The position numbers and the translations under genes were made by a program. The notes under the pieces are model-generated. The model made no database searches and had not been told where the DNA came from. It was given only the letters and a program-made list of their open reading frames with translations. From Mycobacterium sp. 1554424.7 (GTDB lineage: Bacteria > Actinomycetota > Actinomycetes > Mycobacteriales > Mycobacteriaceae), in contig NZ_LZSE01000072.1 of NCBI RefSeq assembly GCF_001665295.1, forward strand, positions 53,649 through 117,648: a stretch of 64,000 bases of DNA, read 5' to 3'. Within the stretch, counting starts at the first letter, position 1, and the number at the start of each line of letters is the position of its first letter. Positions 9,656 to 19,364 of this stretch are shown here, piece by piece.

Positions 9656-9721
9656 CGCAAAACGCATCGCGCACCGGGCATGACGAGCATCACGTTCGCT
9701 CGACCAGGCCCGATTGCGTGA

Positions 9722-9737
9722 TGTGGTTCATTACACA
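9722..9737. promoter_or_regulatory. CRP-like site upstream of ndh
   Basis: TGTGGTTCATTACACA has the spacing of the mycobacterial cAMP receptor protein site TGTGAnnnnnnTCACA, matching 8 of 10 specified bases. It lies 95 bases upstream of the ndh start. A wider imperfect inverted repeat runs 9718-9738. Binding is inferred from sequence only. Confidence 0.4.
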
Positions 9738-9831
9738 TGCTTACGATCTGGGTTTCGGGGTATCGCCTTCACTAGCGTGGTAGCTAACTGGAATCGCGCG
9801 TCCAGCGACCCCGATCAGGAGCAACCCGAAC

Positions 9832-11217
9832 ATGAGCACGCAGGCAGAAACCACTGCTGCACCGGACCGTCGTCATCAAGTCGTCATCATCGGATCGGGA
9901 TTCGGGGGGCTCAACGCGGCAAAGAAGCTCAAGCACGCCAACGTTGACATCAAACTGATCGCGCGCACCACCCACCACCTGTTCCAGCCCCTGCTCTACC
10001 AGGTGGCGACCGGCATCGTGTCCGAGGGCGACATCGCGCCACCCACCCGGGTCGTCCTGCGCAGGCAGCGCAACGTCCAGGTGTTGCTGGGCGACGTCAC
10101 GCACATCGACCTGGAGGGCCGGTTCGTCGTATCGGAATTGCTCGGCCACACCTACGAAACCCCTTACGACACATTGATAGTCGCGGCCGGCGCCGGGCAG
10201 TCGTACTTCGGCAACGACCAGTTCGCCGAGTTTGCGCCGGGCATGAAGTCCATCGACGACGCGCTCGAGGTGCGCGGACGGATCCTGAGCGCCTTCGAGC
10301 AGGCCGAGCGGTCCCGCGACCCGGAACGACGGGCCAAGTTGCTGACGTTCACCGTGATCGGCGCCGGCCCCACCGGCGTCGAAATGGCCGGGCAGATCGC
10401 CGAATTGGCCAATCACACACTGAAGGGGTCCTTCCGCGGCATCGATTCCACTCGGGCGCGGGTGATCCTGCTCGACGCCGCTCCCGCCGTCCTGCCACCG
10501 TTCGGCGAGAAGCTCGGTGAGCGGGCGGCCGCACGGCTGGAGAAGCTTGGTGTGGAGATCCAGCTGGGCGCAATGGTGACCGACGTCGACCGCAACGGCA
10601 TCACGGTCAAGGACTCCGACGGCACCACCCGGCGCATCGAATCCGCGTGCAAGGTGTGGTCCGCCGGGGTTCAGGCCAGCGGGCTCGGCATGGACCTCGC
10701 CGAACAGTCAGCGGTGGAGGTCGACCGGGCGGGACGCGTCAAGGTGCTGCCCGACCTGTCCATTCCGGGGCACCCGAACGTCTTCGTCATCGGCGATATG
10801 GCCGCCGTTGAGGGAGTGCCGGGCGTGGCGCAGGGAGCCATCCAGGGCGCCAAGTACGTCGCCGGCACGCTCAAGGCGGAATTGAACGGGGCCGATCCGG
10901 CCGAGCGCGAGCCGTTCCAGTACTTCGACAAGGGCTCGATGGCCACGGTGTCGCGATTCTCCGCGGTGGCCAAGATCGGTCCGCTGGAGTTCAGCGGTTT
11001 CATCGCCTGGCTGATGTGGCTGGTGCTGCACCTGGTGTACCTGGTCGGGTTCAAGACCAAGGTCAGCACGCTGCTGTCGTGGACGGTCACCTTCCTGAGC
11101 ACCCGCCGCGGCCAGCTCACGATCACCGAGCAGCAGGCGTTCGCCCGAACCCGCCTCGAACAGCTGGCGGTAGCGGCGGCCGAGGCGAAGCGCCCGGCGA
11201 CCAGACGGGCGAGCTGA
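9832..11217 (+). CDS. ndh: Type II NADH dehydrogenase (non-proton-pumping)
   Basis: 461 residues. The FAD-binding motif VVIIGSGFGGLNAAKKL is near residue 20 and the NADH-binding motif TVIGAGPTGVEMAGQIAEL near residue 180. HHLFQPLLYQVATG and NVFVIGDMAAV are also conserved. The C-terminal third contains WLMWLVLHLVYLVGFKTKVSTLLSW, the amphipathic/membrane-anchoring region. It oxidises NADH and reduces menaquinone at the inner face of the membrane, and is the main respiratory entry point in mycobacteria. Length matches the family. The start ATG is preceded by GATCAGGAGCAA. A CRP-like site lies upstream. Confidence 0.97.
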   Translation: MSTQAETTAAPDRRHQVVIIGSGFGGLNAAKKLKHANVDIKLIARTTHHLFQPLLYQVATGIVSEGDIAPPTRVVLRRQRNVQVLLGDVTHIDLEGRFVVSELLGHTYETPYDTLIVAAGAGQSYFGNDQFAEFAPGMKSIDDALEVRGRILSAFEQAERSRDPERRAKLLTFTVIGAGPTGVEMAGQIAELANHTLKGSFRGIDSTRARVILLDAAPAVLPPFGEKLGERAAARLEKLGVEIQLGAMVTDVDRNGITVKDSDGTTRRIESACKVWSAGVQASGLGMDLAEQSAVEVDRAGRVKVLPDLSIPGHPNVFVIGDMAAVEGVPGVAQGAIQGAKYVAGTLKAELNGADPAEREPFQYFDKGSMATVSRFSAVAKIGPLEFSGFIAWLMWLVLHLVYLVGFKTKVSTLLSWTVTFLSTRRGQLTITEQQAFARTRLEQLAVAAAEAKRPATRRAS

Positions 11218-11457
11218 CCCCCCGGCCGATCGGATCGAGGGGTGCCGGTCGGCTCGGAGCGGGGGATTCCTTTGTGGCACAGCAGCTTTCGTGTCGGATT
11301 TGGCCTATCTGAGCTAGGCGGAGTATTCGAACGTTGGGTGTGAATCGTCGGCTTTGCGAGTGCGCCGTGGGCGGGAAAAACGCCGAAATCCCGCCCTACA
11401 CGCACATTGAAAACCGCCACTGCACACTCAAAGCCCTGGGCGCGCTGTCGCCGTGCG

Positions 11458-11880
11458 CTAGATCTCGAGGTTCTGCAGGCGCACCTGCCCCCGGGCCACG
11501 ACCCGGTCGTCGTCGTCGGTGATGGTGACCAGCCACAGCTGCTGGCGCCGGCCGCGATGAATCGGCTCTGCGGTGCCGTAAACCGTCCCGGAGCCGATCG
11601 AGCGCAGAAAATCGGTGTTGTTGTTGACGCCGACCACGTTGCCGCCGTCGCCGTTCGCGTTCAGCCAGGTGTAGGCGGCGACGCTGGCCATGCTCTCGAT
11701 GATCGAGCAGTAGACGCCGCCATGCACCAGGCCCATCGGCTGCAACAGCTTCGGGCTGACCTCGAGCTGGGCCCGGGCGCGATCGGGGCTCAGCTCGGTG
11801 AACCGCAGGCCCAGTTCGCTGTCGAATGGCGCGGTGAAGTTCGGCGGGAGTATCGCGTCGGGCGGCGTCGGCACGTTCAT
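11458..11880 (-). CDS. PaaI-family hotdog-fold thioesterase
   Basis: 140 residues with the hotdog-fold block MGLVHGGVYCSIIESMASVAAY, which contains the HGG motif of the PaaI/YbgC-type acyl-CoA thioesterases, and VGVNNNTDFLRSI. It probably hydrolyses an acyl- or aryl-CoA. The ATG at 11880 gives the expected length, although no Shine-Dalgarno sequence precedes it; a long inverted repeat begins three bases upstream. An in-frame start at 11985 would add 35 low-quality residues read through that repeat and is rejected. The gene is divergent from blaI and shares a promoter region that carries an IdeR-like box. Confidence 0.87.
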   Translation of the reverse strand: MNVPTPPDAILPPNFTAPFDSELGLRFTELSPDRARAQLEVSPKLLQPMGLVHGGVYCSIIESMASVAAYTWLNANGDGGNVVGVNNNTDFLRSIGSGTVYGTAEPIHRGRRQQLWLVTITDDDDRVVARGQVRLQNLEI

Positions 11881-11882
11881 TT

Positions 11883-11947
11883 GTCTACACGATCGGCGAA
11901 AACAGGCGAGCCCCGCGCTAGGCGCGGGGCTCGCCGATCGAGTAGAC
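11883..11947. repeat. Long inverted repeat with asymmetric 10-base insertion
   Basis: The inner arms GGCGAGCCCCGCGC (11905-11918) and GCGCGGGGCTCGCC (11922-11935) are perfectly complementary around a TAG loop. The outer arms extend the match: the reverse complement of 11922-11947 equals 11883-11918, except for one base change and a 10-base block (AAAACAGGCG) present only on the left, where GGCG is itself duplicated. The element begins three bases before the start codon of the thioesterase. It could act as a strong hairpin in either transcript. Confidence 0.75.
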
Positions 11948-12005
11948 CGGGGGTCGCTGCAGCCCTCAGGACTCGCCGCGGTCATGTCGCTCGACCGCCA
12001 TTAGC

Positions 12006-12024
12006 ATAGGCAAGGCTGCCCTAA
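12006..12024. promoter_or_regulatory. IdeR-like iron box
   Basis: ATAGGCAAGGCTGCCCTAA matches the 19-bp IdeR consensus TTAGGTTAGSCTAACCTAA at 14 positions, including the outer AGG/CCTAA arms. It sits between the divergent thioesterase and blaI genes, 126 and 111 bases from their start codons. I recall the corresponding pair in M. tuberculosis being linked to iron control, which I cannot verify here. Confidence 0.5.
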
Positions 12025-12076
12025 TTTTGCAAGGTATTGTCCGCCCTAGAGAGATGCGCACAACGTTCTTAATAGG

Positions 12077-12093
12077 TACGACGTCCAGTAGTA
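12077..12093. promoter_or_regulatory. BlaI-like operator upstream of blaI
   Basis: TACGACGTCCAGTAGTA reads as TAC(G)AC-5 bases-GTAGTA. This is one mismatch from the TACTAC-N5-GTAGTA inverted repeat known for mycobacterial BlaI. It ends 41 bases upstream of the blaI ATG, so autorepression is likely. Confidence 0.55.
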
Positions 12094-12134
12094 AGCGAGT
12101 ACGCTGGTTTCAACGCTCAGGAGATGAACGCACT

Positions 12135-12554
12135 ATGGCCAAGCTGACCCGGCTCGGGGATCTGGAACGCGCGGTGATGGACCACCTGTGGTCCACGCCC
12201 GAACCCCAGACCGTCCGCCAAGTCCACGAAGCGTTGTCGGCGCGACGCGACCTCGCCTACACGACGATCATGACCGTGCTGCAACGGTTGGCCAAGAAGA
12301 ACCTGGTGTCCCAGATCCGCGACGACCGCGCCCACCGGTACGCGCCGGTGCACGGGCGCGACGAGCTCGTCGCCGGGCTGATGGTGGACGCGCTGGCCCA
12401 GGCCGAGGACTCGGGGGGCCGGCAGGCCGCCCTGGTGCACTTCGTCGAGCGCGTCGGCGCCGACGAGGCCGAGGCGCTTCGGCGCGCGCTCGCCGAACTG
12501 GAGGCCAATCCGCGCGACAACACGCCGTCGGCTGGCGCGCCAGCGGAGGACTGA
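12135..12554 (+). CDS. blaI: BlaI/MecI-family transcriptional repressor
   Basis: 139 residues. The N-terminal winged helix begins RLGDLERAVMDHLWSTPEPQTVRQVHEALS and carries the recognition helix in LAYTTIMTVLQRLAKKNLVSQ, a hallmark of BlaI/MecI repressors. The C-terminal half is the dimerisation region. BlaI represses beta-lactamase and other stress genes until proteolytically inactivated. The ATG at 12135 lies beyond an operator-like inverted repeat. The next gene, 14 bases downstream, encodes the expected M56 membrane protease, so the two form the usual sensor/repressor pair. No beta-lactamase gene is in this window. Confidence 0.93.
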   Translation: MAKLTRLGDLERAVMDHLWSTPEPQTVRQVHEALSARRDLAYTTIMTVLQRLAKKNLVSQIRDDRAHRYAPVHGRDELVAGLMVDALAQAEDSGGRQAALVHFVERVGADEAEALRRALAELEANPRDNTPSAGAPAED

Positions 12555-12568
12555 GGGAGACTAGCAGC

Positions 12569-13519
12569 GTGTCCGCGCTGGCCTTCTCCATCCTCGCGGT
12601 GCTTTTGGTGGGCCCGGTACCGGCCCTACTGGCACGCGCGACGTGGCCCCTGCGCGCCCCGCGCGCCGCGATGGTGCTGTGGCAGGCCGTCGCCCTGGCC
12701 GCGGTGCTCTCGGCGTTCAGCGCGGGCATCGCCATCGCCAGCAGGGTCCTGGTTCCCGGCCCCGACGGGCGGCCCACCGCCAGCGTCATCGGCGCGGCGG
12801 ACCGGCTCGGCTGGCCGCTGTGGACGGCATACATCGCAGTCTTCGCGCTGACCGTGTCGGTCGGCGTCCGGTTGGTGGCCGCCGTCGCGCGTGTGGCCAT
12901 CGCCAATCGGCGGCGCCGGGCTCACCACCGCATGGTCGTCGATCTGGTCGGGGTCGGCCACGGCGGGGCCCGCGCCCAGTCCTGCGCCAACACGCGCGAC
13001 CTGCGCGTCCTGGACGTCGCGCAACCGCTTGCCTATTGCCTGCCGGGCGTGCGCAGCCGAGTCGTCGTCAGCGAGGGAACGCTGAACACGCTCGGCGACG
13101 CCGAAGTCTCGGCCATCCTCACCCACGAGCGGGCACACCTGCGGGCCCGCCACGATCTGGTGCTGGAGGCTTTCACCGCGGCGCACGCCGCCTTCCCCCG
13201 GTTCGTCCGCAGCGCCAACGCGCTGCGCGCCGTGCAACTGCTCGTCGAGCTGCTGGCGGACGACGCGGCGGTGCGCGCCACCGGGCGCACTCCCCTGGCC
13301 CGGGCGTTGGTCGCCTGTGCGTCCGGCCGCGCGCCATCGGGTGCGCTCGCAGTCGGCGGTACCAGCACGGTGGTGCGGGTGCGCCGGCTGTCGGGCCGCG
13401 GAAACAGCCTGCTGCTGGCGGCCACCGCATACCTGGCCGCGGCCGCGGTGTTCGTGGTGCCCACCGTGGCGCTGGTGGTGCCGTGGCTCATCGAGCTGCG
13501 ACGGCTGTTCAACGTCTAG
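12569..13519 (+). CDS. M56-family membrane metallopeptidase (BlaR1-like, no sensor domain)
   Basis: 316 residues. Hydrophobic segments occupy about residues 1-25, 37-60 and 80-105, with another at the C-terminus (residues 280-308). The zinc protease motif is HERAHLRARHD (HExxH variant, HERAH) near residue 190, and ELLADDAAV downstream supplies the third ligand. Unlike classical BlaR1 there is no C-terminal penicillin-binding sensor domain, as in the short mycobacterial homologue I recall as Rv1845c. The GTG start at 12569 gives the same length. It is expected to cleave or inactivate BlaI after an unknown signal. Confidence 0.9.
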   Translation: MSALAFSILAVLLVGPVPALLARATWPLRAPRAAMVLWQAVALAAVLSAFSAGIAIASRVLVPGPDGRPTASVIGAADRLGWPLWTAYIAVFALTVSVGVRLVAAVARVAIANRRRRAHHRMVVDLVGVGHGGARAQSCANTRDLRVLDVAQPLAYCLPGVRSRVVVSEGTLNTLGDAEVSAILTHERAHLRARHDLVLEAFTAAHAAFPRFVRSANALRAVQLLVELLADDAAVRATGRTPLARALVACASGRAPSGALAVGGTSTVVRVRRLSGRGNSLLLAATAYLAAAAVFVVPTVALVVPWLIELRRLFNV

Positions 13520-13577
13520 TGTCGAAGCGGCCATCACCCTGGAATGCCTCTCCTAGTCGGCTGTGCCACAGTGTGAT

Positions 13578-13592
13578 CCGACAGCTTGTCGG
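13578..13592 (+). terminator. Small hairpin between the M56 gene and gnd
   Basis: CCGACAGCTTGTCGG is a perfect 6-bp stem with a 3-base loop, followed by GGAAAAG rather than a T run. It lies 31 bases upstream of gnd. It could be a weak terminator or a binding site. Confidence 0.3.
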
Positions 13593-13622
13593 AAAAGTTC
13601 TCCCAACCTGAGAGGCGAACCA

Positions 13623-15089
13623 ATGAGTGCCCCGAATTCCAAGGACTCGAAGACCGGTACCGCGCAGATCGGCGTCACCGGCCTCGCCGTAATGGGTTCC
13701 AACATCGCCCGGAATTTCGCCCATCACGGCTACACGGTGGCGCTGCACAACCGGTCCGTCGCCAAGACCGACGCGCTGCTCAAGGAACACGGGGACGAGG
13801 GCAAGTTCGTGCGCTCGGAGACCATCGCCGAATTCCTCGACGCGCTGGAGAAGCCGCGGCGGGTGCTGATCATGGTCAAGGCCGGCGACCCGACCGACGC
13901 CGTCATCAACGAGCTCGCCGACGCCATGGAGGAAGGCGACATCATCATCGACGGCGGCAACGCCCTCTACACCGACACCATCCGCCGCGAAAAGGCGATG
14001 CGCGAGCGGGGCCTGCACTTCGTCGGCGCCGGCATCTCCGGCGGCGAGGAGGGGGCGCTCAACGGGCCGTCGATCATGCCGGGCGGGCCGGCCGAGTCGT
14101 ACAAGTCGCTGGGCCCGCTGCTCGAGGAGATCTCCGCGCACGTCGACGGCGTCCCCTGCTGCACCCACATCGGCCCCGACGGCGCCGGCCACTTCGTCAA
14201 GATGGTGCACAACGGCATCGAATACTCCGACATGCAGCTGATCGGCGAGGCCTACCAGCTGCTGCGCGACGGGCTCGGCAAGACCGCCGACGAGATCGCC
14301 GACGTGTTCGACGAGTGGAACAAGGGCGACCTGGACAGCTTCCTCGTCGAGATCACCGCCCAGGTCCTGCGCCAGAACGACGCCAAGACCGGCAAGCCCC
14401 TCGTCGACGTCATCCTCGACGAGGCCGAGCAGAAGGGCACCGGGCGCTGGACGGTGAAGTCGGCGCTGGACCTCGGGGTGCCGGTCACCGGCATCGCCGA
14501 GGCGGTGTTCGCCCGCGCGCTGTCCGGGTCGGTCACCCAGCGCAAGGCCACCACCGGGCTGGCGTCCGGCGAGCTCGGCGAAAAGCCAACCGACGCAACG
14601 CAATTCGTCGAGGACGTCCGGCAGGCCCTGTACGCGTCGAAGATCATCGCGTACGCCCAGGGGTTCAACCAGATTCAGGCCGGTAGCGCCGAATACGACT
14701 GGGGCATCACGCCGGGCGACCTGGCCACCATCTGGCGCGGCGGCTGCATCATCCGGGCGAAGTTCCTCAACCGCATCAAGGAGGCGTTCGACGAGGACGC
14801 CGACCTACCGACGCTGATCGTCGCGCCGTACTTCCGCGCCGCGATCGAGGCGGCGATCGACGGCTGGCGCCGCGTCGTGGTGACCGCCACCGAGCTGGGC
14901 ATCCCCATCCCGGGCTTCTCCTCGGCGCTGTCCTACTACGACGCGCTGCGCACCGAGCGGCTGCCCGCGGCGCTCACCCAGGGGTTGCGCGACTTCTTCG
15001 GCGCCCACACCTACGGCCGCATCGACGACGACCCGGACAAGCGCTTCCACACGCTGTGGAGCGGGGACCACAGTGAAGTGCCGGTCTAG
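13623..15089 (+). CDS. gnd: 6-phosphogluconate dehydrogenase, decarboxylating
   Basis: 488 residues. The NADP-binding motif is GVTGLAVMGSNIARNFA, residues about 17-33. The family blocks HFVGAGISGGEEGALNGPSIMPGG and HFVKMVHNGIEYSDMQLI (catalytic Lys and Glu/Asn) are intact, and the C-terminal helical domain ends NFFG-like LRDFFGAHTYGRID. It converts 6-phosphogluconate to ribulose-5-phosphate in the oxidative pentose phosphate pathway. The ATG is preceded by GAGAGGCGAACC. It is followed 21 bases later by guaB1 and probably shares its transcript. Length equals the long (homodimeric) type of the enzyme. Confidence 0.96.
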   Translation: MSAPNSKDSKTGTAQIGVTGLAVMGSNIARNFAHHGYTVALHNRSVAKTDALLKEHGDEGKFVRSETIAEFLDALEKPRRVLIMVKAGDPTDAVINELADAMEEGDIIIDGGNALYTDTIRREKAMRERGLHFVGAGISGGEEGALNGPSIMPGGPAESYKSLGPLLEEISAHVDGVPCCTHIGPDGAGHFVKMVHNGIEYSDMQLIGEAYQLLRDGLGKTADEIADVFDEWNKGDLDSFLVEITAQVLRQNDAKTGKPLVDVILDEAEQKGTGRWTVKSALDLGVPVTGIAEAVFARALSGSVTQRKATTGLASGELGEKPTDATQFVEDVRQALYASKIIAYAQGFNQIQAGSAEYDWGITPGDLATIWRGGCIIRAKFLNRIKEAFDEDADLPTLIVAPYFRAAIEAAIDGWRRVVVTATELGIPIPGFSSALSYYDALRTERLPAALTQGLRDFFGAHTYGRIDDDPDKRFHTLWSGDHSEVPV

Positions 15090-15092
15090 TAA

Positions 15093-16547
<1,455 letters not shown>

Positions 16548-16578
16548 GCGCGTCCTGGCCGGTAGACGTCTTGGCTAC

Positions 16579-16594
16579 CATGTGAATTCACATG
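16579..16594. promoter_or_regulatory. 16-bp perfect palindrome upstream of the CNNM/CorC genes
   Basis: CATGTGAATTCACATG is perfectly palindromic and sits 32 bases after the guaB1 stop and 135 bases before the next start. The half-site spacing (TGTGA-AT-TCACA) is too short for a CRP site. It is likely an operator for an unknown dimeric regulator. Confidence 0.45.
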
Positions 16595-16605
16595 ACTTTT
16601 CGGCT

Positions 16606-16710
16606 GGCAGCGAGGCGCTGCCCCGCATCGAGGGAAAGGGATGACGTGCCTCAGGCACGCGTCGGGGCCGTTGGTTTCCCCGGGGGGCGGCGAGCCGCGC
16701 CCGTCCCGAC
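16606..16710 (+). other. Structured leader upstream of the CNNM/CorC genes
   Basis: A succession of potential stems is visible: GGCAGCG/CGCTGCC (16606-16622), GTGCCT/AGGCAC (16646-16658) flanked by GAC/GTC, CCCCG (16621-16625) with CGGGG (16663-16667), and a G/C-rich stem near 16677-16700. The genes downstream are probable divalent-cation transport or regulation proteins, for which leader control would make sense. I do not recognise a known riboswitch class, and structure in GC-rich DNA is easily overcalled. Confidence 0.3.
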
Positions 16711-16728
16711 GTTGACGGGCCGACAATC

Positions 16729-18099
16729 ATGAACGTCACCGTCACCCTGACCAGCCTCCTGGCCATCGCGCTGCTGATCTTCGCCAACGGGGTCTTCGTC
16801 GCGGCCGAATTCTCGCTGACCGCCCTGGACCGCAGCGTCGTGGACTCCAACGCGCGCCACGGCGGCCGTCGCGACCGCTTCATCCAGCGCGCCCAACAGC
16901 GGCTGTCGTTTCAGCTCTCGGGCGCCCAGCTGGGCATCTCGATCTCCACGCTGGCGACCGGGTATCTGACCGAACCGTTGATGGCCGACCTGCCGCACCC
17001 GGCGCTGAGCGCGATCGGGATACCGAACCGGGTGGCCGACGCCGTCCTCGCGTTCCTGGCGCTGGTGATCGTGACGTCGGTGTCGATGGTGTTCGGCGAG
17101 CTGGTTCCGAAATACCTCGCCGTCGCGCGCCCGCTGTCGACCGCCCGCGCCGTCGCGGGTTTCCAGTTGCTGTTCTCGCTGATCTTCACCCCGGCCATCC
17201 GGCTGACCAACGGCGCGGCCAACTGGATCGTGCGCGAGCTGGGCGTCGAGCCGGCCGAGGAGCTGCGCTCGGCCCGTTCGCCGCAGGAACTGGCGTCGCT
17301 GGTGCGCAACTCGGCCCGCAGCGGCACCATGGACGCCGCCACCGCCGCCTTGGTGCGGCGATCGCTGCAGTTCGGCGAGCTGACCGCCGAGGAATTGATG
17401 ACGCCGAGGTCGAAGATCGTCGCCCTGGAAACCGACGAGACCGTCGCCGACCTGATCGCCGCGGCCGCCGAGTCCGGCTTCTCCCGGTTTCCCATCGTCG
17501 ACGGCGACCTCGACGAGACCATCGGCATCGTGCACGTCAAGCAGGTGTTCGCGGTGCCGGCGGCCGAGCGGGCGACCACCCTGCTGACCACGCTGGCGCA
17601 GCACGTTCCGGTGGTGCCGTCGACGCTGGACGGCGACGCCGTGATGGCCGAGATCCGCGCCAACAGCCTGCAAACCGCGATGGTCGTCGACGAGTACGGC
17701 GGCACGGCGGGCATGGTGACCGTCGAGGATCTGATCGAGGAGATCGTCGGCGACGTCCGCGACGAGCACGACGACGCCACCCCGGACGTGGTGGCCGCGG
17801 GCACCGGCTGGCGGGTGAACGGGCTGCTGCGCATCGACGAGGTGGCCGCCGCCACCGGCTTCCGGGCGCCCGAGGGGCCCTACGAAACGATCGGCGGCCT
17901 GGTGCTGCGCGAACTCGGCCACATCCCGGTGGCCGGGGAGACGGTCGAGCTGACCGCCTTGGACTCCGACGGCCTGTTGGACGCTTCGCTGCGCTGGCAG
18001 GCGACGGTGGTTCGGATGGACGGCCGCCGCATCGACGTGCTCGAGCTGCAGGAGCTGGGCACCCGGGCCGAAACACCGGCGGGACGGGGCCCCTCGTGA
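16729..18099 (+). CDS. CNNM-domain / CBS-pair / CorC_HlyC membrane protein
   Basis: 456 residues. The N-terminal CNNM (DUF21) domain has three to four membrane segments and the blocks [16 protein letters not shown] and [18 protein letters not shown] pair lies around residues 215-335 ([52 protein letters not shown]). The C-terminal CorC_HlyC transporter-associated domain follows ([13 protein letters not shown]). Such proteins act in Mg2+/Co2+ handling or as membrane-anchored nucleotide sensors; the name hemolysin is historical. It ends in a four-base overlap with the next homologous gene. Confidence 0.92.
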   Translation: MNVTVTLTSLLAIALLIFANGVFVAAEFSLTALDRSVVDSNARHGGRRDRFIQRAQQRLSFQLSGAQLGISISTLATGYLTEPLMADLPHPALSAIGIPNRVADAVLAFLALVIVTSVSMVFGELVPKYLAVARPLSTARAVAGFQLLFSLIFTPAIRLTNGAANWIVRELGVEPAEELRSARSPQELASLVRNSARSGTMDAATAALVRRSLQFGELTAEELMTPRSKIVALETDETVADLIAAAAESGFSRFPIVDGDLDETIGIVHVKQVFAVPAAERATTLLTTLAQHVPVVPSTLDGDAVMAEIRANSLQTAMVVDEYGGTAGMVTVEDLIEEIVGDVRDEHDDATPDVVAAGTGWRVNGLLRIDEVAAATGFRAPEGPYETIGGLVLRELGHIPVAGETVELTALDSDGLLDASLRWQATVVRMDGRRIDVLELQELGTRAETPAGRGPS

Positions 18100-19136
18100 A
18101 CGACTGGCTGGGAGTCCTGCTGGCGATCCTGCTGATCGGGGTCAACGCGTTTTTCGTCGGCGCGGAATTCTCGCTGATCTCGGCCCGCCGCGACCGCCTC
18201 GAGGCGCTGGCCGAGCAGGGCAAGGCGAGGGCCGTCGTGGTGATCCGCGCCGGCGAGCAACTCTCGTCCATGCTGGCCGGGGTGCAGCTGGGGGTGACCG
18301 TCGCCTCGCTGCTGCTCGGCCGGATCGGGGAGGCCGCGGTCGCCAACCTGCTGCGCTCGGCGCTGGGCCTCACCGGTTGGCACCCGGCGCTGCTCCACAC
18401 GCTGTCGCTGGCGATCGCGCTGGCCATCGTCGTGACCCTGCACGTGCTGCTGGGTGAGATGGTGCCGAAGAACATCGCGCTGGCCGGCCCGGAGCGCGCG
18501 GCGATGCTGCTGGTTCCGCCGTACCTGGCCTACGTGCGCGCGGTGCGGCCGCTCATCGCGTTCTACGACAAGTGCGCCAACGTGGTGCTGCGCGCGCTGC
18601 GGGTCGAGCCCAAGTCGCAGCTCGACCTGGCGGTTTCCACCCGGGAACTCGGGGTGATGATCACCGAATCGGTCTCCGAGGGCCTCTTGGACGCCGAGGA
18701 GCACGGCAGGCTGACCCGGGCGCTGCAGTTGCGCCACCGCCGGGTCGGCGACGTGGCCCGGCCGCTCGCCCAGATCCGGGCGGTGACGGTGGCCGCGGCG
18801 GGCTCCGGGCCCACCGTGGGCGCGGTCGAACGGGCCCTGGCCGACACCGGTTACTCCCGGTTTCCCGTCGTCGACCCCGACGGGAGATACGTCGGCTACC
18901 TGCACATCAAGGACGTGCTGACGCTCGACGACGACCCGGTCACGGTGATCGACCGGTCCTGGGTGCGGCCGCTGCCGCAGGTCCCGACGTCACTGCCGCT
19001 CGCCGACGCCCTGTCGCGGATGCGCCGCAGCAACAGCCACCTTGCCCTCGTCACCGACGACAGTGGCGCGGTGGCCGCGATGGTGGCGATGGAAGATCTG
19101 GTCGAGGACCTGGTCGGCGCCATGCGCGACGCGTAG
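18096..19136 (+). CDS. CNNM-domain / CBS-pair membrane protein (second copy)
   Basis: 346 residues, a paralogue of the gene immediately upstream: [20 protein letters not shown] and [20 protein letters not shown] are the equivalent CNNM blocks, and the CBS pair ends [26 protein letters not shown]. It stops there and lacks the CorC_HlyC domain, making it about 100 residues shorter. The GTG start overlaps the preceding stop as GTGA, so the two are translationally coupled and may form a heteromer. After this gene M. tuberculosis carries PE_PGRS34 and vapBC13; here only 228 bases separate it from glcB. Confidence 0.9.
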   Translation: MNDWLGVLLAILLIGVNAFFVGAEFSLISARRDRLEALAEQGKARAVVVIRAGEQLSSMLAGVQLGVTVASLLLGRIGEAAVANLLRSALGLTGWHPALLHTLSLAIALAIVVTLHVLLGEMVPKNIALAGPERAAMLLVPPYLAYVRAVRPLIAFYDKCANVVLRALRVEPKSQLDLAVSTRELGVMITESVSEGLLDAEEHGRLTRALQLRHRRVGDVARPLAQIRAVTVAAAGSGPTVGAVERALADTGYSRFPVVDPDGRYVGYLHIKDVLTLDDDPVTVIDRSWVRPLPQVPTSLPLADALSRMRRSNSHLALVTDDSGAVAAMVAMEDLVEDLVGAMRDA

Positions 19137-19151
19137 TGCCGCTGACCGCGC

Positions 19152-19168
19152 ACGGGGCCGCGGCCCGT
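19152..19168 (+). terminator. GC-rich hairpin after the CNNM gene pair
   Basis: The palindrome GGGCCGCGGCCC (19155-19166) with flanking pairs lies 16 bases after the stop codon. It has no T run. This is compatible with an L-shaped mycobacterial terminator. Confidence 0.35.
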
Positions 19169-19364
19169 ATGATCTCCAAGGCTGCCGGGCCGGATAGCGA
19201 TCTTCGCGGTTCGCCACGGCGCCGCCGTTGGAGCTCTTAGCGCGCGCCTGACCTGCTATTGAAGGTCGGGCGGATGACGTCCGCCGGGCCGCCGGTCGGT
19301 AGGCTGAAGGCAATGCGCGTTGAGGGTCGGCGAGGTGTTACGTGGCCCACGATGGAGGAGAAAA

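Noticed and set aside
11881-11985. N-terminal extension of the thioesterase from ATG 11985
   Set aside because: It would be translated from the inverted repeat into Ser/Pro/Arg-rich residues unlike the family; the ATG at 11880 gives the normal length.
16579-16594. CRP site reading of CATGTGAATTCACATG
   Set aside because: The two TGTGA halves are separated by two bases, not six, so it does not fit the CRP spacing.
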